This document shows positions 60,180 through 64,000 of a DNA stretch of 64,000 nt, one piece after another; the stretch's first letter is position 1; each line of letters begins with the position of its first letter. A model generated the notes under the pieces. That model was not told the DNA's origin and searched no databases. It worked only from the letters and a program-made list of their open reading frames with translations. Position numbers and translations under genes: made by a program. Source of the stretch: Streptomyces spinosisporus (lineage in GTDB: Bacteria; Actinomycetota; Actinomycetes; Streptomycetales; Streptomycetaceae); NCBI RefSeq assembly GCF_022698145.1, contig NZ_JALDAX010000007.1:310001-374000 (forward strand). Reading direction: 5' to 3'.

Positions 60180-61193
60180 TCAGGAGATAAAAGAGATTTC
60201 CGAAAAGACGGGCCTGCGCAGGGACGACCTGCCCTCGCGCCACTCCCCGAGCAGCTCGGCGCCGAAGCGGTCCTCCAGATACCCGGTGGCGTCGATGCCG
60301 AACACCACGTCGGACGCCAGATGCGGCTCGTCGGCCAGCAGCCCGCCGATGACCTCATGGCGGACGACCTGCTCGTGGACGGCGTCGGCCTCGACGTGCT
60401 CGTCGTAGAAGTGCTCGGCGGCCGGTCCCGCCCCGGTGCGGCGCATCGCCTCGGCCAGCCGCCGGGACCCGGGCGAGGAGGTGATCTCGACCGATGCGAA
60501 GTGGCCCACCAAGGCACCCCGCAGGGAACGGTGCAGACCGAAGAGCGACATGAGGTTGACCGTCGCGAGCATCCGGGCGCTCGCCGCGTCCAGATAGCGG
60601 CCGTACGTCGTGTCCAGGCCCAGATCCGTCATCAGCTCGGCGAACAGGTGCGCGTGCACCCGGTCGGGGCGGCTGCCGCCGAACTCGTCGAACTCCACCG
60701 CCGCCATGCCCGCCTTGGCGCGGCCCGTGAGCCGGGGCAGCACCCAGGCGTGCGGGTCGGCCTCCTTGAGGTGGTAGAGGGAGCGCTGGGCCGCGTACTC
60801 GCGCAGCTGCCACAACTCGCCCTCGTCGCGCAGGAAATGGCTGACGCCATTGCCGTCTGAGGGCTCGACGAGCAGGTCGGCGAGTGCGTCGTCGAGGGTG
60901 TCGTGGACCGGGGTGTCCGCGCGCAGGGCGGTCAGGAAGCGGTGCTCCAGGGCCGCCCGGGTGCGCAGCAGGTCGGGGTCCCACTCGCGGTCGGGAGCCA
61001 CGCCCGCGAAACCGCGGTAGTGGAGTTCGTAGCAGAGGTAGAGGGCGAGCTGGAGGTCGTCGCCGTAGGCGGGAGCCGCCGCGACCGCCTCGGGGCGCGG
61101 CAGCGGGCCCGCGTCGAGCAGATGGTCCTTCACTGCTGCCGAGACGGGTCCCCGGGGCTCGGGGAGCCGCGGACCTTCGTGGTGGTGCGTCAT
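60180..61193 (-). CDS. Iron-containing redox enzyme family (haem-oxygenase-like fold) protein
   Basis: A 337-residue helical protein resembling the haem-oxygenase-like di-iron (HDO) superfamily, typified by SznF, UndA and BesC. Candidate iron ligands lie in LYLCYELHYRGFAG, AAVEFDEFGGSRPDRVHAHL and DEHVEADAVHEQVV, spaced as the family's E...H...E/D...H pattern. Members oxidise or cleave small molecules. It heads the three-gene operon with a NPPY methyltransferase and a CDGSH protein. ATG at 61193. Confidence 0.85.
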   Translation of the reverse strand: MTHHHEGPRLPEPRGPVSAAVKDHLLDAGPLPRPEAVAAAPAYGDDLQLALYLCYELHYRGFAGVAPDREWDPDLLRTRAALEHRFLTALRADTPVHDTLDDALADLLVEPSDGNGVSHFLRDEGELWQLREYAAQRSLYHLKEADPHAWVLPRLTGRAKAGMAAVEFDEFGGSRPDRVHAHLFAELMTDLGLDTTYGRYLDAASARMLATVNLMSLFGLHRSLRGALVGHFASVEITSSPGSRRLAEAMRRTGAGPAAEHFYDEHVEADAVHEQVVRHEVIGGLLADEPHLASDVVFGIDATGYLEDRFGAELLGEWREGRSSLRRPVFSEISFIS

Positions 61194-61259
61194 ACGCGCC
61201 GGGTACCCGGACGGCGGTGGGTCATCCGCGGCGCGGGAGCCGCAGGGTGCCCGCCCCGG

Positions 61260-62273
61260 TCAGCGGGTCAGGGCCGCGATGCGCAAGGGCACCGGGCCCG
61301 GGGGAGCGGGCTGGGGCGCCTCGTCGAGGCGGCTGATCTCCGTCCACCAGGACGAGCCCTCCTCGATGTGGCGCAGCAGGATGCCCTCGCGGATCGCCCA
61401 CGGGCAGATGCTGACCGTCTTCAGGCCGGTCAGCTTCATCGCGGTGTGTCCGACCACCGCACCGGCCAGGCTCTGCCGGGCGCGCGGCGCCGAGATGCCG
61501 GGCAGCCGGGCGCGTTCGGCGGCGGGCAGGGCCGCGAGCCGGTCGATCGCCACTCGCAGGTCTCCGCGCCGCATCTGCCGCGGCACGAACGGCCCCTGCC
61601 GCCCCGGTGCCGCCCCGCACAACCGCCCCAGCTGCTGGAACGTACGGGAGGTGACCACCGCGGTGCGCGGGCCCTCCCAGCGGATCCGTGCCGCCACGTC
61701 GCGCAGCTGGTGACGGACCTTGCGGCGCAGCGCCCGCACCTGGTCCGGCGAGGGCGGGCCGTCCTCCGCGAAGAACTCATGGGTCAGGCGTCCCGCGCCG
61801 AGCGGCAGCGAGGCCACGAAGTCCGGCACCCGGCCGCGTCCGAAGGCCACTTCGAGGGAGCCGCCGCCGATGTCCAGCAGGGCCAGCGGCCCCGACTGCC
61901 AGCCCATCCAGCGCCGTGCCCCGAGGAAGGTGAGCTCGGCCTCCAGCTCGCCCGGCAGGGTGCACAGCGCCACGCCGGTCCGCGCGCGTACGGTCCGCAG
62001 CACGTCGTGGCGGTTGGGGGCGGCCCGTACGACGGCGGTGGCGAAGGCCGACGGGGCGGCGGCGCCCCAGCGGGTCGCGGTACGGCTCGCCTCGCTCACC
62101 GCGTCGACGAGCCGCTCGACGCACTCGTCCGGAACACGGCTGCCGGGCCTGACCTGTTCGGACAGCCGCAGCCGCCATTTCGCGGTGTGCACCGGCAGCG
62201 GAACCCCACCGTCCGCGTCCGCCACCACGAGCCGGACCGTGTTCGAGCCCACATCCACCAGGCTGAGTCTCAT
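61260..62273 (-). CDS. Ppx/GppA family phosphatase
   Basis: A 337-residue exopolyphosphatase/guanosine pentaphosphatase-like protein of the actin-like ATPase fold. Motifs: LVDVGSNTVRLVVAD at the start (phosphate 1 loop), AFATAVVRAAPNR, LDIGGGSLEVAFGRG (phosphate 2), and EGILL. It hydrolyses polyphosphate or pppGpp; which cannot be told. ATG at 62273. It is separate from the HDO operon by 66 bp and has an MFS gene upstream ending 134 bp away. Confidence 0.9.
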   Translation of the reverse strand: MRLSLVDVGSNTVRLVVADADGGVPLPVHTAKWRLRLSEQVRPGSRVPDECVERLVDAVSEASRTATRWGAAAPSAFATAVVRAAPNRHDVLRTVRARTGVALCTLPGELEAELTFLGARRWMGWQSGPLALLDIGGGSLEVAFGRGRVPDFVASLPLGAGRLTHEFFAEDGPPSPDQVRALRRKVRHQLRDVAARIRWEGPRTAVVTSRTFQQLGRLCGAAPGRQGPFVPRQMRRGDLRVAIDRLAALPAAERARLPGISAPRARQSLAGAVVGHTAMKLTGLKTVSICPWAIREGILLRHIEEGSSWWTEISRLDEAPQPAPPGPVPLRIAALTR

Positions 62274-62345
62274 GGGCCTGTGGGTACCCATGTGTATACG
62301 AACCAATCACACACCGTGCCCGCGTCCGACGCCGGGCGCACGGAA

Positions 62346-62377
62346 GGGGCCGCCGTCTCCCTGCTGACGGCGGCCCC
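62346..62377 (-). terminator. Hairpin terminator after the MFS gene
   Basis: GGGGCCGCCGT (62346-62356) pairs perfectly with ACGGCGGCCCC (62367-62377), loop 10 nt, 30 bp after the stop of the minus-strand MFS gene and before the Ppx/GppA start. Confidence 0.85.
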
Positions 62378-62406
62378 TGGGACCTGTGCGGCTCGGTCCG
62401 GTCGGA

Positions 62407-63909
62407 TCACATGTGGACGACGGGTGCGGCGTCCGCGTCCTGCTCCGGAACCCCGCGGCGGTAGAGCAGGAAGGCGATCACCGCGCCGGCGGCGAACAGC
62501 CCCGCCGACCACCAGAAGGCGGTGGTGTAGCTCTCGATAGTCGACTGGGCCTGCACCAGCTTGTTCGTCGGGTCCTTGCCGGCCAGATAGTCGGTCGCGG
62601 CGCTCGCGGCCAGGGTGTTCAGCAGTGCCGTACCGATCGAACCACCCACCTGCTGCATGGCGTTGACCGTGGCGGAGGCGACCCCCGCGTCCTCGGCCGC
62701 CACCCCGCCGGTGGCCAGCTGCATCGCGGCCGGCATCACCAGACCGAGGCCGACGCCGGTCACGATCAGCTGCGGCAGCACCGCGCCGGCATAGCTGGAG
62801 CCGATGCCGATCCCGGTCAGCCAGGCCATGCCGACCGCGGCGATCGCGAAGCCCAGCGGGACGATCGCCTTCGGCCCGATCCGCGGCACCAGGGTGGTGG
62901 TGCCGAGCTGCGCCGCCACCATCAGCGCACCGACCATCGGCAGGAAGGCGACACCGGTCTTGGTGGGGCTGAAGCCGAGGTTCAGCTGCAGGTAGTAGGT
63001 GAGGAAGAGGAACACGCCGAACATGCCGCCGGCGGAGATCAGCACGGCGAGGAAGGAGGCCGAGCGGTTGCGGTCGAGCAGGATGCGCAGCGGCAGCAGC
63101 GGGTGCGCGGCCCGGGTCTGCCACCAGGCGAAGGCCGCCAGCAGTATGCCGCCCGCGATCAGGAAGCCCCAGGTCAGGGGCGAACTCCAGTCGTGCGTCT
63201 CGGCGTTGGAGAATCCGTAGACGAGGGAGAACAGACCGGCGGCGACGAGCACCGTGCCCGGCACGTCCAGCTTGGCGCTCTGCGCGTCGCGGTGGTTGGT
63301 CAAGAGCAGCCAGCCGCCCACGAAGGCCACGACGGCGATCAGCACGTTCACGTACAGCGTCCAGCGCCAGTCGAAGGCGTCGGTCAGGACGCCGCCGAGC
63401 AGCAGGCCCACCGCGCCGCCGGCACCGGCGATGGCGCCGTAGACGCTGAACGCGCGCGCCCGTTCGCGGGCGTCGGTGAACGTGGTGTTGAGCAGGGAGA
63501 GCGCGGCGGGAGCGAGCAGTGCGCCGAAGGCGCCCTGGAGGGCGCGTGCGGTGACGAGCATCCCGAAACCGCTCGCGGCACCGCCGAGCGCGGACACCGC
63601 GGCGAAGCCGACGACGCCGACGAGGAAGGCGGTCTTGCGGCCGAACAGGTCGGCGATACGGCCGCCGAGCAGCAGCAGGGAGGCGAAGGCCAGGGCGTAG
63701 GCGGTGACGATCCACTGCCGGTTGCCGTCGGAGAAGCCGAGATCGGCCTGGGCCGACGGCAGGGCGATGTTCACGATGGTGGCGTCGAGCACCACCATCA
63801 GCTGGGCGACGGCGACGACCGCGAGGATCCACCACCGCTTCTGCGACGCCGCGGACGGCGCCTCGACCGCACCCTGCTGGGTGTCGTCGGTCAGGGTCTT
63901 GTGGGACAT
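62407..63909 (-). CDS. MFS drug exporter (DHA2/EmrB-QacA type)
   Basis: A 500-residue major facilitator with about fourteen transmembrane segments. Early motifs: QLMVVLDATIVNIALPSAQ (motif D1), GGRIADLFGRK (motif A), and GAIAGAGGAVGLLLGGVL (motif C) of proton-driven drug exporters. It is followed by a terminator and preceded by a perfect TetR-type palindrome, so it is probably repressed by a TetR protein coded outside the window. Confidence 0.92.
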   Translation of the reverse strand: MSHKTLTDDTQQGAVEAPSAASQKRWWILAVVAVAQLMVVLDATIVNIALPSAQADLGFSDGNRQWIVTAYALAFASLLLLGGRIADLFGRKTAFLVGVVGFAAVSALGGAASGFGMLVTARALQGAFGALLAPAALSLLNTTFTDARERARAFSVYGAIAGAGGAVGLLLGGVLTDAFDWRWTLYVNVLIAVVAFVGGWLLLTNHRDAQSAKLDVPGTVLVAAGLFSLVYGFSNAETHDWSSPLTWGFLIAGGILLAAFAWWQTRAAHPLLPLRILLDRNRSASFLAVLISAGGMFGVFLFLTYYLQLNLGFSPTKTGVAFLPMVGALMVAAQLGTTTLVPRIGPKAIVPLGFAIAAVGMAWLTGIGIGSSYAGAVLPQLIVTGVGLGLVMPAAMQLATGGVAAEDAGVASATVNAMQQVGGSIGTALLNTLAASAATDYLAGKDPTNKLVQAQSTIESYTTAFWWSAGLFAAGAVIAFLLYRRGVPEQDADAAPVVHM

Positions 63910-63949
63910 GGGAGAACCACTCCAGGGAAGTCGTTCGAGTGCTGCCTAA

Positions 63950-63964
63950 ACGAAACTGTTTCGT
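63950..63964. promoter_or_regulatory. TetR-type operator before the MFS gene
   Basis: ACGAAA-CTG-TTTCGT is a perfect inverted repeat 41 bp before the MFS start. A GCGAAAC half-site follows near 63990. The regulator gene is expected just beyond the right edge, in the other direction. Confidence 0.75.
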
Positions 63965-64000
63965 ACACGTCGAGGCTAAATCACTCCGAGCGAAACGGCA

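Overview
The window looks like a chromosomal stretch of a Streptomyces or close relative. Base composition is very GC-rich, many genes start with GTG, and gene content is typical of the genus: a CYP105-type P450 with a 3Fe-4S ferredoxin, an SSI-type protease inhibitor, a perfect CebR operator before a GH9 cellulase, a SpoIIE-type phosphatase, a STAS protein, an F420-type nitroreductase and many TetR/AraC regulators. I see no rRNA, tRNA, CRISPR array, transposase or integrase. The mix of secreted hydrolases, transporters and regulators suits an arm region, but that is inference.

Layout. 1-5.3 kb: partial DUF4230 gene, a TetM/OtrA-like ribosomal GTPase, and, divergent from it, a PRPP synthetase and an EF-Tu paralogue, then a STAS protein. 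5.5-14 kb: MDR/GlxA divergent pair; a TetR-DUF1304 operon with a double operator and a GNAT gene; an APC permease-amidohydrolase pair; a TetR. Three gaps in this part hold unusual tandem duplications. 14.4-22.6 kb: small metabolic genes, CDF and LysE exporters, P450 plus ferredoxin, and a TetR with two operators. 22.6-29 kb: a six-gene, tightly coupled operon (GH114, binding protein, two permeases, PfkB kinase, GH4) that reads as a galactosamine-polymer utilisation locus. 29-38 kb: aldo/keto reductase, PhyH/AraC pair, a sigma-like/zinc/TM/lectin membrane protein, an ArsB-like transporter, and a Ser/Thr kinase-ECF sigma pair. 38-49 kb: SpoIIE phosphatase, GH2 and GH9 hydrolases, and an ECF41-type sigma factor coupled to a lone cytochrome b. 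49-54 kb: hemerythrin, alkylation-repair pair, a Fic/Doc-like TA module and a second copy of the lectin-sigma protein. 54-64 kb: hydroxyacid enzymes, NCS1 permease, SSI inhibitor, a haem-oxygenase-fold/methyltransferase/CDGSH operon, Ppx/GppA and an MFS exporter.

The most interesting signals are: (1) the two paralogous single-pass proteins joining a degenerate sigma-like region, an HxxxCxxC zinc motif and an external ricin lectin, both preceded by the same two-box element at identical spacing; (2) the GH114 operon; (3) the ECF41-cytochrome b operon; (4) tandem duplication of gene junctions and gene ends in several intergenic gaps.
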